A DNA stretch of 38,865 bases, taken from an uncultured Eubacteriales bacterium. GTDB taxonomy: Bacteria; Bacillota; Clostridia; Christensenellales; Aristaeellaceae. Where the stretch lies: positions 1-38,865 of the forward strand of contig CACWXY010000035.1 in the NCBI GenBank assembly GCA_902764915.1, read 5' to 3'. Shown here piece by piece: positions 8,344-16,579 of this stretch; positions within the stretch are counted from its first letter, which is position 1; each line of letters begins with the position of its first letter. Both the position numbers and the translations under genes were made by a program. The notes beneath the pieces were generated by a model. The model was given only the letters and a program-made list of their open reading frames with translations, ran no database searches and was not told the origin of the DNA.

Positions 8344-9503
8344 AACTGCAGTCACTGGATAACACATATGTGGCTTCGACCTACCGTCGTTTTCCCGTCA
8401 GTCTGATTACCGGAAAAGGGGCTGTCGCGAAAGATGAAAACGGGAAATCCTATATTGACCTGACCAGCGGCATAGCCGTGAATACGTTCGGCTACTGCGA
8501 TACGGTATGGGCACAGGCGGTGTCCCATCAGCTGGAATGCATCCAGCACACGTCCAATCTTTACTATACCGAGCCGTGCGTCACCCTGGCCCAGATGCTG
8601 TGTAAGCGCACAGGCATGCATAAAGTCTTCTTCTCCAACTCCGGCGCCGAGGCAAACGAGTGCGCCATAAAAGTGGCACGCAAGTGGGCCAGTGAGAATA
8701 AAGGGCCCGAATTTGCCACGATTGTCACGCTCCGCAATTCTTTCCATGGCCGGACACTCACAACGCTGGCTGCCACCGGACAGGATCACTATCATGAACT
8801 CTATCAGCCACTGACACCAGGGTTTGTATCGGTGGATGCTGAGGACCTGGCACAGCTCGAGCATGTCCTTTCTTCCCAGCCAGTAGCTGGTGTACTTGTG
8901 GAATGCATTCAGGGGGAAGGCGGTGTCATTGTCCTTTCTGAAGACTATCTCAAGGGCGTAGAACAGCTCTGTCGGGAATATCAGGTGCTCCTGATGATTG
9001 ACGAAGTACAGACCGGAAACGGACGTACGGGGGCACTCTACAGTTATATGCATTATGGCCTATCTCCGGATATAGTCTCCACAGCCAAAGGGCTCGGCGG
9101 CGGACTACCCCTGGGGGCCACGCTGCTTTCCGAACGCGTGGAGCATGTGCTCTCCTACGGCGATCACGGGTCCACGTTTGGCGGAAACCCTGTCTGCTGT
9201 GCCGGTGCTGTTTCTATTCTGAAGCGTCTCACGCCGCATCTTCTGGACACGGTTTCCGAGAAGGGACAACTTGCGAAGACCATCCTGGAAAAATGTCCTG
9301 GTGTGGAGAGTGTCACAGGTCTCGGCCTGATGATCGGAATCAAGACAGTCAAGCCTGCCGGCGAGATTGCATCCGCCTGTCTGCAAAATGGTGTTCTTGT
9401 GCTGACCGCCAAAGATCGCGTACGCCTGCTTCCGCCACTGAATATCACCAAAGCACAGCTCTCCAATGCACTTCAGGTGCTGACCAGTGTGATCCAAAGC
9501 TGA
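8340..9503 (+). CDS. argD: Acetylornithine aminotransferase
   Basis: A 387-residue class III PLP aminotransferase converting N-acetylglutamate semialdehyde to N-acetylornithine. The PLP-binding Lys250 is in STAKGLGGG, Asp221 in IDEVQTGNGRTG contacts the cofactor, and NSGAEANE (100-107) binds its phosphate. The start is TTG at 8340, inside the argB stop, with AAGGAGG 8 nt upstream. It is the last gene of the operon; argF, argG and argH are not in the window. Related omega-aminotransferases share the fold, but the operon makes ArgD secure. Confidence 0.94.
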   Translation: MKLQSLDNTYVASTYRRFPVSLITGKGAVAKDENGKSYIDLTSGIAVNTFGYCDTVWAQAVSHQLECIQHTSNLYYTEPCVTLAQMLCKRTGMHKVFFSNSGAEANECAIKVARKWASENKGPEFATIVTLRNSFHGRTLTTLAATGQDHYHELYQPLTPGFVSVDAEDLAQLEHVLSSQPVAGVLVECIQGEGGVIVLSEDYLKGVEQLCREYQVLLMIDEVQTGNGRTGALYSYMHYGLSPDIVSTAKGLGGGLPLGATLLSERVEHVLSYGDHGSTFGGNPVCCAGAVSILKRLTPHLLDTVSEKGQLAKTILEKCPGVESVTGLGLMIGIKTVKPAGEIASACLQNGVLVLTAKDRVRLLPPLNITKAQLSNALQVLTSVIQS

Positions 9504-9590
9504 AAGCAGACACCGGGATGCCGTCAGTATAGGGACTATGAGCATTGATGAGGTGCTGGCAGCCTTTGGCTCAATGGAATAATGAAAGAA

Positions 9591-9633
9591 GACACAGGAA
9601 ACGGCGGCCGATCCGGACGCCGTTTCCTGTGTC
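9591..9633. terminator. Bidirectional terminator between argD and the C39-like gene
   Basis: A 16-bp perfect stem, GACACAGGAAACGGCG paired with CGCCGTTTCCTGTGTC, around an 11-nt loop. It has AAAGAA to its left and TTTACTT to its right, so it can end transcripts from both converging genes. The right side touches the stop codon of the minus-strand gene at 9635. Confidence 0.85.
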
Positions 9634-9634
9634 T

Positions 9635-10531
9635 TTACTTGTGTGCATTGCTTCTGGAAAGATAGTCATCCAAAAATGCTTTGGTATAGATGGTCCGGTC
9701 TGCGTTGGGAGTGACAATATAGCGCACCAGAATCGGAATACGGTATATGTCTACTTCATGAAAACGCCAGACCCCCGGTTCCAGCATCTCAATCAGATGA
9801 CCGCCATCCATGGGAAAACTGTCCCTGAGATAGGAGTCCATGACATACACATAGCCGTCCTTACGTCCGACGAGAACAAAATAGTGCCCGCCCTCTGCAA
9901 TCACCGACCGCACACCGCCTGAACAGGCAATCACCATTTTTCCAGCATCCAGCGCATGCATGGCATCTGTGATATCGCCATTTTTCTCCCAGTCCAGCTG
10001 AAACATATCCAGCACATTCCGATAAAAAGCGGAGCTCTTTCGATTGCGCTCCCCTGTCCGGTTATTGCCTCCGCCGATATAGTTTCCTATGACCAGAGGG
10101 AAATACCGAAGAACATCCGAGATTTCTGTAATCTCAAACTTTAAGGCTGCACCGACCCCTCGGCCGTTAACGGCAGAATGGGTATCAATGCGCACCGGAT
10201 AACGGGTTTTATACAGGATCCGGTCCATATCCCAGACATTAATGCTGTTCGCCACACAATTGGCCAGAGCCGCAATCATACAGGCACTGTCTCCAAAAAT
10301 ATGCTTGCTCTCCGGGTCAGAATCAATCACGAGATTTTTCCATTCCGGACTGTTCTGGGCATAATACAGATAATTACGTCCCAGAATGGTAACCACATTC
10401 GTAGCCGATTCACGGCTTTTCAGCGCATCCTCTTCTGAAATCTTTTCATCGCCAAGGGCAGGACAAGCCATCAGCAGGGAAAGAAGCAGTGCCAAGGTGC
10501 GTATCACGAATATACTTTTTCGCTCTGTCAC
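9635..10531 (-). CDS. Secreted papain/C39-like cysteine peptidase-type protein
   Basis: A 298-residue exported protein of the papain-like C39 peptidase superfamily. The N terminus has a basic start and a hydrophobic core (about 8-22); either lipobox-like LMAC (Cys23) or signal peptidase I after ALG could be used. The likely catalytic triad is Cys84 in GDSACMIAAL, His216 in GGHYFVLVG and Asp232 in VMDSY. The start is GTG with GGAAGG upstream. It follows the long fibre operon on the same strand but a terminator separates them, and there are only about 25 nt left for a promoter, so it may depend on read-through. Substrate unknown; cell-wall peptide cleavage or processing of a surface protein are both possible. 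Confidence 0.72.
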   Translation of the reverse strand: MTERKSIFVIRTLALLLSLLMACPALGDEKISEEDALKSRESATNVVTILGRNYLYYAQNSPEWKNLVIDSDPESKHIFGDSACMIAALANCVANSINVWDMDRILYKTRYPVRIDTHSAVNGRGVGAALKFEITEISDVLRYFPLVIGNYIGGGNNRTGERNRKSSAFYRNVLDMFQLDWEKNGDITDAMHALDAGKMVIACSGGVRSVIAEGGHYFVLVGRKDGYVYVMDSYLRDSFPMDGGHLIEMLEPGVWRFHEVDIYRIPILVRYIVTPNADRTIYTKAFLDDYLSRSNAHK

Positions 10532-10556
10532 AGCATGCCTTCCTTTTCACATATTG

Positions 10557-10589
10557 AAAAAACACCAGGGAATACAGATGCATTCCCTG
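10557..10589 (-). terminator. Rho-independent terminator of the 14-gene fibre operon
   Basis: On the minus strand CAGGGAAT and ATTCCCTG (10589-10582 and 10573-10566) form an 8-bp stem with an 8-nt loop, followed by GTG and six T (10562-10557). It lies 8 nt after the stop of the DUF4298 gene and marks the end of the operon that starts at 29098. Confidence 0.85.
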
Positions 10590-10597
10590 ATGAAAGA

Positions 10598-10900
10598 TTA
10601 CTCAATAACTTTCCACGGCGCATGCTCCGTAATCTCATGAACCGCATCCTGATAAGCTTCCAGGGCATTGTAGATCCCATCCTCCGAAAGCACACCGCAT
10701 TTCAGGTCTTTGGGAAGCACACCGGCTTCTGATGCGGCAAAGTCTTCCCGAAACTCAGGACTTTGCAGATAGTCATGCAGACGTTTCACCGCTATTCCCA
10801 GTTCCGACGCCTGCTTCGCGCAGTCTTCGAAAGATGGAATCGCAGCAAGCAATGTGTCAAGATCCCTTTCCCGCTGAGTAATTCTTTCTGACTGTGTCAT
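10598..10900 (-). CDS. DUF4298 family small protein
   Basis: A 100-residue soluble, mostly helical and acidic protein. LPKDLKCGVLSEDGIYNALE (from about residue 62) matches the conserved core of DUF4298 proteins of Firmicutes, whose function is unknown. The N-terminal half looks like a coiled coil. AAGGAG precedes the ATG. It is the last gene of the operon, 13 nt after the HPt gene. Confidence 0.75.
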   Translation of the reverse strand: MTQSERITQRERDLDTLLAAIPSFEDCAKQASELGIAVKRLHDYLQSPEFREDFAASEAGVLPKDLKCGVLSEDGIYNALEAYQDAVHEITEHAPWKVIE

Positions 10901-10913
10901 AGCAGCAAACTCC

Positions 10914-11249
10914 TTACAGCAGTTTCATCAGTCCATCCCAGTTGTCCTGGATTTTCTGCATCAGCGGCATATAGTCCATGCTCTCCCGCGCACGCAGATG
11001 CTCCGTAATCTCTACAACCGGCTCCAGCACAGGCGTGATGGCCAGATTGGAAAGACTGCCCTTCAGCGCATGAGCTGCCTCAAATGCGGCATTCAGATCA
11101 TTGGCAAGGAGTGCCTGAGACAGTTTCTCCACATTCGTATCCTTGGAAAGCATACCAACGAGCCGCAGATAGAATGCCTCATTATTCATGCAGCGGGCCA
11201 TTCCCTCCTGTGTGTTTGCGCCAAAGTTTTTCAGTGCCTCCAGTGTCAT
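10914..11249 (-). CDS. Histidine phosphotransfer (HPt) domain protein
   Basis: A free-standing 111-residue HPt helical bundle. The phospho-accepting His60 lies in AHALKGSLSNL, the canonical HPt motif. Such proteins shuttle phosphate between a hybrid histidine kinase and response regulators. No hybrid kinase is in the window, so its partner is encoded elsewhere. It sits 80 nt downstream of the GGDEF gene and has AAGGAG upstream of its ATG, which links phosphorelay and c-di-GMP signalling in the same operon. Confidence 0.85.
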   Translation of the reverse strand: MTLEALKNFGANTQEGMARCMNNEAFYLRLVGMLSKDTNVEKLSQALLANDLNAAFEAAHALKGSLSNLAITPVLEPVVEITEHLRARESMDYMPLMQKIQDNWDGLMKLL

Positions 11250-11329
11250 GTTGTGATTTCTCCTTCCGTTTCTCTGCTGTCATACGGTCCGAAAAGAACC
11301 TGCCATCTGCTGCCCGGGAATGCATAAGC

Positions 11330-12691
11330 TTACTCCTTGTGCATGCTGGGCAGATAGGTCATGTATCCATTGCGCCCCCGTTCTTTCACATGGTACAGCG
11401 CAAGGTCGGCAGCCCGGAAAAGCTCGCCATTCTCATCACCTTCAAAGGCAATGCCTATGCTCAGTGTAAGGGCCGGTACATTATCAATGGGATCTTTCAA
11501 TACTTCCCGGACATGATTGAGTTTGCGCTCAATAACCGGCAAAAGTTCTCGAACCATATGCACCATAATAATGCAGAACTCGTCGCCTCCGATACGGCAG
11601 ACAAAGTCTTCCGTACGGAAACTTTCCCTCAGGGCTTTGGCAACACGCTGCAGCGTCTTATCCCCTACCTCATGACCATAGGTATCATTGATATCCTTGA
11701 AATAATCCACATCCACCAGAATCATGGCTTTGGCACGTCCATGCTGTTCCAAGAGTGCCTGTTCATATGCTTTCCTGTTCAGAAGCCCTGTCAGCTGGTC
11801 ATGGTTGGCATCATAGGCCAGTTTTTGCTGTGTCTGGTTGATCGTATCCTGCAGTTCATTATACGCACCAGCCAGCATTCTCATTTCTTTTCCGCCACGC
11901 TCTGCCAACATGTTTCCGCCCCTCAGTTCCTTGGTTGCCTTCTGCATAGGACGGATCACAAGAAACATATTCAGAAGCAGCATAATCCCCATGGTACAGA
12001 TAAGCGTGGTAATCAGATACTGTTCTCTCTGCAGATGCCTGGCAAGCTCAACACCTGCCACTTCGTGCTTTTCGGTCGTAGTTACAATGAGCGATTCCGT
12101 ACACTCCGCAACACTGTCCAGAACCTGATCTTTCAGTTCCTGATATGCGGCACTGAATACCAGTTCCATGGCTTTATGGTGCAGTTGCTCTGCATCCAGG
12201 GCCAGCGTCTCCGCGTCTAATTCCACCTGTCTGACTTTTTCCGGAAGGCTTTCCGGATCCACCCCGTGCGCTGCCGCTTCCAATCGCATCGCCTGAAATT
12301 CCAGTTCCTGCAAGGCCTTGCTCCTCTGTAGAGCATACTCGATATGCGAAAAGGTTTCATCATTCCCGGTAAGCTTGCGGATATCCTCCACCGCCGTCTC
12401 CCGTCTTCGGGTTTCCTCTGATTCCTGAAAATACAGCGCCATTGCCTGCAGGTCGCCTGTCGCCACATAATCGCGCGTCTGTCTTGTCAGATAATCTGAA
12501 GCTTTTCGAAGCAGTTCCGCATCACTTTGCGCACGAAGAGCATCCTCCGCTGCAATCATTACTTTTTTATAGCCGGAAACAGAATGGGAGGATGAGATCA
12601 TCAGAATCAGAGACAAGATAATCGCAAAAGTAGCCAGCGCAATATCCAGTGCTCCCACAGGAATCCCCTTGATCGGCTTTTTCTCGCTCAT
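11330..12691 (-). CDS. Membrane-bound GGDEF diguanylate cyclase
   Basis: A 453-residue cyclase predicted to make c-di-GMP. TM1 (about 14-34) and TM2 (about 225-248) flank a helical extracytoplasmic region of about 190 residues that may sense a signal. A short HAMP-like linker leads to the GGDEF domain; the active loop GGDEF is at 368-372 and is intact. RTED at 359-362, five residues before it, is the product-inhibition I-site, so the enzyme should be feedback-regulated. The start has GGGAGA upstream, and the gene is 33 nt after pilT. Type IV pili are common c-di-GMP targets, so a local output is plausible. Confidence 0.92.
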   Translation of the reverse strand: MSEKKPIKGIPVGALDIALATFAIILSLILMISSSHSVSGYKKVMIAAEDALRAQSDAELLRKASDYLTRQTRDYVATGDLQAMALYFQESEETRRRETAVEDIRKLTGNDETFSHIEYALQRSKALQELEFQAMRLEAAAHGVDPESLPEKVRQVELDAETLALDAEQLHHKAMELVFSAAYQELKDQVLDSVAECTESLIVTTTEKHEVAGVELARHLQREQYLITTLICTMGIMLLLNMFLVIRPMQKATKELRGGNMLAERGGKEMRMLAGAYNELQDTINQTQQKLAYDANHDQLTGLLNRKAYEQALLEQHGRAKAMILVDVDYFKDINDTYGHEVGDKTLQRVAKALRESFRTEDFVCRIGGDEFCIIMVHMVRELLPVIERKLNHVREVLKDPIDNVPALTLSIGIAFEGDENGELFRAADLALYHVKERGRNGYMTYLPSMHKE

Positions 12692-12724
12692 ACACTTCTC
12701 CCTTTGACTTCAGTCTCCACTGTC

Positions 12725-13777
12725 TCACAGACGCTTGGAAAGTGTCTCAGGACTCACAGCATAGAGGAGCGCCGCTTCCTTGGTAATGACTCCACTGCGA
12801 CAGAGACGCTGCAGTTCTGCGTCCATACTCATCATTCCCTGATTGCCTCCGGCAAAAATGGCATTATCAATCTGATGTGTACGTCCTTCACGGATCAGGT
12901 TCTGTACGGCAGGGTTTACAGTCATCACTTCAAAGACCGCCACCTGACCTCCATCCTTTTTGGGAATCAGGCGCTGTGATACCACTGCACGCAGAACCAT
13001 GGAAATCTGCACACGTACCTGTGCCTGCTGTTCCGCCGGGAACGTATCCAGAATGCGATCGACTGTTTTTGCCGCCCCTGTCGTATGCAGGGAGGAGAGC
13101 AGCAGATGGCCTGTCTCAGCAGCGGTAATCGCTGTGCGGATGGTATCCATGTCACGCATTTCACCCAACATAATCACGTCCGGTGCCTGGCGCAGTGCCG
13201 CACGCAGCGCACGTGAAAAACTAGGCGCATCATTGGGGATTTCACGCTGACTCACAAGACATTTCTTATGAGGATGAATATATTCAATCGGGTCCTCAAT
13301 AGTGACAATATGTCCGTCCCGCGTGGAATTGATCCTGTCCATGATACAAGCCAGTGTCGTACTCTTGCCGGAACCGGCTGGGCCAGTCACCAGAATCATG
13401 CCATTGCGAAAGCGGGAAAGTTCTATCACCAGTTCCGGAATCTCCAATACTTTCGGATCCGGAAGCCCGAACGCGACCGTACGGCATGTCGCAGCCACTG
13501 TATTGCGCTGATAGTACGCATTACAGCGGAAACGTGACATCTGCATCACGGTAAAGGAGAAGTCGTCATCTCCCTCCTTACGGAGGATGGAAAAATCACG
13601 GCGTGCCAGATCATACGCTTCTCGCACCAGCACTTCACTGTCTGCAGGCAGGATTTTGGCATCCGTCAGGTTCACAAGCTTTCCCTTTACCTTGGCAGTC
13701 ACCGGGGCACCGGGAACAATAAAGATGTCAGAACCTCCCAGCTGAAACGCTTTTGTCAGTATTTCCTTCAGTTCCAT
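12725..13777 (-). CDS. pilT: PilT-type retraction ATPase
   Basis: A 350-residue hexameric secretion-type ATPase of the PilT branch: N-terminal PAS-like domain, then the motor domain. Walker A is GPAGSGKST (132-140), Walker B IMLGEMRD (202-209), and the His box is HTTGAAKTVD. AVQNLIRE (290-297) matches the C-terminal AIRNLIRE motif tied to pilus retraction, and the length is that of PilT rather than PilB. No extension ATPase is in the window, so this motor either works with one encoded elsewhere or serves an assembly with no separate extension motor. It is 17 nt after the last pilin-like gene. Confidence 0.92.
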   Translation of the reverse strand: MELKEILTKAFQLGGSDIFIVPGAPVTAKVKGKLVNLTDAKILPADSEVLVREAYDLARRDFSILRKEGDDDFSFTVMQMSRFRCNAYYQRNTVAATCRTVAFGLPDPKVLEIPELVIELSRFRNGMILVTGPAGSGKSTTLACIMDRINSTRDGHIVTIEDPIEYIHPHKKCLVSQREIPNDAPSFSRALRAALRQAPDVIMLGEMRDMDTIRTAITAAETGHLLLSSLHTTGAAKTVDRILDTFPAEQQAQVRVQISMVLRAVVSQRLIPKKDGGQVAVFEVMTVNPAVQNLIREGRTHQIDNAIFAGGNQGMMSMDAELQRLCRSGVITKEAALLYAVSPETLSKRL

Positions 13778-13794
13778 AGGGATATCCTTCTCCT

Positions 13795-14214
13795 TTACTC
13801 ATTGCCTGCAACCGCAGTCAGAATATGGCTGATCAGATGGGTCTGTCCGTTTTCGTCAATCTTCGCCTCAACTTCCAGTGTACGCACACCGTCCGTTTCC
13901 TCCCAGGAGACGATACCGTCGTCATAGCTCATGCCCTGCGGAAGATTTCTCAAAAGCAGTTCCAGGCCTACCGACGAGTTTCCCTGACTGCCATAGGTAC
14001 GCACTACATGATCCAGTTTTCCCAGGTCGCGCTGGGCCTGGTTTTCCAGCGCATACACGCTCTCAATGACATCCACAGCCCGTCGGCTCAGATTGGACTC
14101 GTTCCGTGCATTCATAAGGGCCAGCATGCCCAGTACGCTCATGCTCAGAACCACCATGATCAGAATCAGGGATGCCGCACCCGGTCCAAAGGCGACTCGA
14201 CTCTTTCGATTCAT
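13795..14214 (-). CDS. Type IV pilin-like membrane protein (PilX-like N terminus)
   Basis: A 139-residue protein with a short basic leader, FGPGAASLILIMVVL, and a single long hydrophobic helix (about 13-34), followed by a small extracytoplasmic domain. The arrangement is that of minor pilins of the PilX/GspK kind, which keep Gly-Ala at the processing point but lack the Glu at +5. The start overlaps the preceding stop as ATGA, with GGGAGG 10 nt upstream. The domain is too divergent to name a subunit. Located between another pilin-like gene and pilT. Confidence 0.68.
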   Translation of the reverse strand: MNRKSRVAFGPGAASLILIMVVLSMSVLGMLALMNARNESNLSRRAVDVIESVYALENQAQRDLGKLDHVVRTYGSQGNSSVGLELLLRNLPQGMSYDDGIVSWEETDGVRTLEVEAKIDENGQTHLISHILTAVAGNE

Positions 14215-14627
14215 GCTGCATCCGCCTCCCCCGTCACCGGCGGCCGATATTTCTCCACCGGCAATGTAAACAGCAGGGTATCCTGCAAATAGTAAGCACT
14301 GATCTCCGCACGGAAAAGAGAACCGCTCTCATAATCCCGCATGCCCATATTCACATACAGCGTAAAGTCCGCATCCCTGCGCGTCCAGACTCCGTGGCCT
14401 TCGGTAAATCCCAGACCGGCAAGCGTCTCTTCCGGATCCTCGGAAACATAGAGCATTTCCGCTACATTCTGCACTTCCTGCAGCGCAAACGAGGATGTGC
14501 GCGCTGTCACATTCTGTGTACGCGCTGTTGCAAATACCTGCACCAGAATGGTTGCCGACAGCATAAAGAACAGGAGTGCGACCAGGATTTCTACCAGCAA
14601 TACATTGGATCTGTTTTTTCCTTGCAT
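14211..14627 (-). CDS. Type IV pseudopilin-like protein with Glu at +5
   Basis: A 138-residue protein beginning with a 7-residue basic leader and the stretch NVLLVEILVALLFFML. Aligned with the prepilin signature (G|FxxxE) it keeps the Glu at +5, but the residue before the cut is Ser or Asn instead of Gly. That would impair normal prepilin peptidase cleavage. The remainder is a small globular domain with beta character. The ATG at 14627 is chosen for its GGAG at 8 nt; an 18-residue longer reading has none. Overlaps the next gene by ATGA. Confidence 0.7.
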   Translation of the reverse strand: MQGKNRSNVLLVEILVALLFFMLSATILVQVFATARTQNVTARTSSFALQEVQNVAEMLYVSEDPEETLAGLGFTEGHGVWTRRDADFTLYVNMGMRDYESGSLFRAEISAYYLQDTLLFTLPVEKYRPPVTGEADAA

Positions 14628-14637
14628 AGCTTTCTCC

Positions 14638-15177
14638 TTATTCTGATCGCAGCGCCATACACACATCATGTGCCTGGCCATCCAGTTCCAGTCTTACCCG
14701 CAGCAGTCCATTCTCCATGGCTGCCTGCATGGAATCCGCGCGGCAGATCGTCTCGCCGTCTTCTGGATCAAACGCATAGATTGCCTCTGTAAAGCGCTCC
14801 ATCAGCTGTCCGTTATACACATACACCTGTGTCAGATATTCATCCCCATCATAGTCCTCCACAAAGACAACCATGGGGATGCTTTCTCCGCTTTCCTCAT
14901 CGGTCCACGTATCCACACGCACATTGTCAGTGCTGTCCATACCCCGAACCATGGAACGAAGATAAGAGAGCTGAATCCGGAACTCACCGGTCTGATCCGC
15001 CACACTCACAGTACTGCGGTACATCTGTGCACTGAGCAGTACCATGAGAGTAGACATAATGGCAAACAGTCCCAGGAGCACGAAGACGAAAATTCCGGTA
15101 ATCGACTGATTCCGCGCCGTAGCAGCATCCCGAAGCTGTTTTCCAAACGCACGGCGCTTCTCTGCAGCCTTGTTCAT
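14638..15177 (-). CDS. Pilin-like membrane protein, DUF4860-like
   Basis: A 179-residue protein with a long basic N terminus (1-24), one hydrophobic helix (about 28-49, after SITG) and an extracytoplasmic acidic domain with conserved-looking VEDYDGDEYLTQVYVYNG. The layout resembles the DUF4860 family, which accompanies type IV pilus-like genes in Clostridia. There is no Glu at +5 of a possible G|IFVFV cut. The start overlaps the end of the preceding gene by 4 nt (ATGA). Confidence 0.62.
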   Translation of the reverse strand: MNKAAEKRRAFGKQLRDAATARNQSITGIFVFVLLGLFAIMSTLMVLLSAQMYRSTVSVADQTGEFRIQLSYLRSMVRGMDSTDNVRVDTWTDEESGESIPMVVFVEDYDGDEYLTQVYVYNGQLMERFTEAIYAFDPEDGETICRADSMQAAMENGLLRVRLELDGQAHDVCMALRSE

Positions 15178-15494
15178 TCGTCTCCCTCCCTCTCTACAAC
15201 AAAGATATCGGGCAACTGATTCGAGGCAAAGGCATCATAGGTCACAGCATAGCGGTTTTCGTCATACGCCAGACCATACTGCTCCCGCAGATAGCTCAGG
15301 TCCGTTGGATAGGCACCTTCTACAGAATAGCATGTCAGCGCAGCCTTGCGCACCGCATCCCTCACAAACTGTGTCTGTTCCTCGTCCTGAACATTGCCCA
15401 GGCCTGAGATCCCGGCATAGGCGCCAATGAAGATAACCAGCATCAGAAGCGCTATGAGGACCTCACGCCCACGAATGAAATGCTTCTTGCGCAT
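15174..15494 (-). CDS. Small type IV pilin-like protein
   Basis: A 106-residue protein with basic leader MRKKHFIRG followed by a hydrophobic helix (REVLIALLMLVIFIGAYAG) and a compact domain. The region from CYSVEGAYPTDLSYL resembles the first loop of major pseudopilins (the xxxYPxxLxxL pattern after the N-terminal helix). The normal G|F...E signature is weak: Gly is present, but Arg-Glu follow directly. GGGAGG lies before the ATG. First of four consecutive pilin-like genes, directly after the GspF gene, as in type II secretion and type IV pilus operons. Confidence 0.68.
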   Translation of the reverse strand: MRKKHFIRGREVLIALLMLVIFIGAYAGISGLGNVQDEEQTQFVRDAVRKAALTCYSVEGAYPTDLSYLREQYGLAYDENRYAVTYDAFASNQLPDIFVVEREGDE

Positions 15495-15513
15495 TTTGTC
15501 CTCCCTTCGCCGC

Positions 15514-16557
15514 TTACAGCATGGTGGTCAGAATACCTGCCATGGGCAGCATGACAGAGAGCAGTACAGCACCGATAACCAGCGACAGAAGCGCAATCAG
15601 TGTCGGTTCAATGATGGATACAAGGCTGGTAATCCCGTTTTCCACTTTTTCCTCATAGATCTCCGCCAGCTTGGCCATGACTTCGTCTTCCTTACCGGCA
15701 GCCACACCCATGTGTACCATACGCTCGTGAAGTTCATCAAACAGCTTCACTTCCGAAATAGCGTCAGCCAGCGATCCGCCTTCCTCCAGTTCCTTTCCGA
15801 CCTTTTCCACCTTTGCTTTGGCATCCTCATTATTCAGAAGCGTAGGAAGAATCCGGAATGCCTCCGCTGTCGGAAAACCGGACTGGAACATCATGGAAAG
15901 CACGGAAGCCACACGGGACGCGCTCAGGTTCATGCTCATGCGATGGATAGACGGGAAACGTTTCTGAATCCATGCCAGCAGTTTATCCCGGGACGGTGTC
16001 CGCAGGATAATCAGTCCCACCAGTACAGCCAGTATCACAAGTCCAACCACAGCCAGTACGATCCAGCCAATAATACTGCCGACATGCATGAGTCCGGAGC
16101 CCGCATTGCTCGTTGCGCCCATGCTGGCAAGTACGCGGCGGAATACCGGCAATACCTTCCAGAGCATAATCCCGATAATAAGAACCAGCATACCGCCCAG
16201 AACCAGCGGGTAGGTAACTGCGCTGACTACGGCCGTACGGATTCTGTCCTCGCGTCCATAATAATCGCTCAGACTGTTCATGACCTCTTCAAGCTGACCG
16301 GTCTGCTCGCCTACACCCACCATTTCCGTCAGATAATTCGGCCAGCGATCATCGCGTTTCATGGCCTCATACAGCGAACCGGTCTCATTCACGACCTGGC
16401 TTGCCTTCTGATAGTAATCCGCTGCGGGGCTGTTCTTGCTGGCTTCCGCCAGCGTTTCCATACCATCATATAACGGAAGGCCGGCACTTAGAATCAGTGC
16501 AACCTGACTGCAGAAACTGGAAAGCTCTGCAGATGAAATCGTCTGTTTGTTTGCCAT
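15514..16557 (-). CDS. GspF/PilC inner-membrane platform protein
   Basis: A 347-residue polytopic protein of the type II secretion F family, the platform on which the ATPase acts during pilin assembly. Two F domains are visible, the first with GEQTGQLEE (83-91), the second with GVAAGKEDEVMAKL. Membrane segments fall at about 109-137, 162-185 and 315-342. The ATG at 16557 with GGGAG 9 nt upstream gives the family's usual N terminus; a TTG at 16596 would overlap the previous gene by 17 nt. It is somewhat shorter than the usual 400 residues. Confidence 0.92.
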   Translation of the reverse strand: MANKQTISSAELSSFCSQVALILSAGLPLYDGMETLAEASKNSPAADYYQKASQVVNETGSLYEAMKRDDRWPNYLTEMVGVGEQTGQLEEVMNSLSDYYGREDRIRTAVVSAVTYPLVLGGMLVLIIGIMLWKVLPVFRRVLASMGATSNAGSGLMHVGSIIGWIVLAVVGLVILAVLVGLIILRTPSRDKLLAWIQKRFPSIHRMSMNLSASRVASVLSMMFQSGFPTAEAFRILPTLLNNEDAKAKVEKVGKELEEGGSLADAISEVKLFDELHERMVHMGVAAGKEDEVMAKLAEIYEEKVENGITSLVSIIEPTLIALLSLVIGAVLLSVMLPMAGILTTML

Positions 16558-16579
16558 GTTCGAAAGCTCCCATTCTTTA

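Noticed and set aside
9538..9582. A 14-codon frame (MSIDEVLAAFGSME) after argD
   Set aside because: Its start has no convincing ribosome site, it ends just before the terminator and matches no known small protein. It could be a chance frame in the argD 3' UTR.
11084..12220. 378-codon plus-strand open frame opposite the GGDEF and HPt genes
   Set aside because: Antisense to genes with intact motifs, no ribosome site, unlikely composition.
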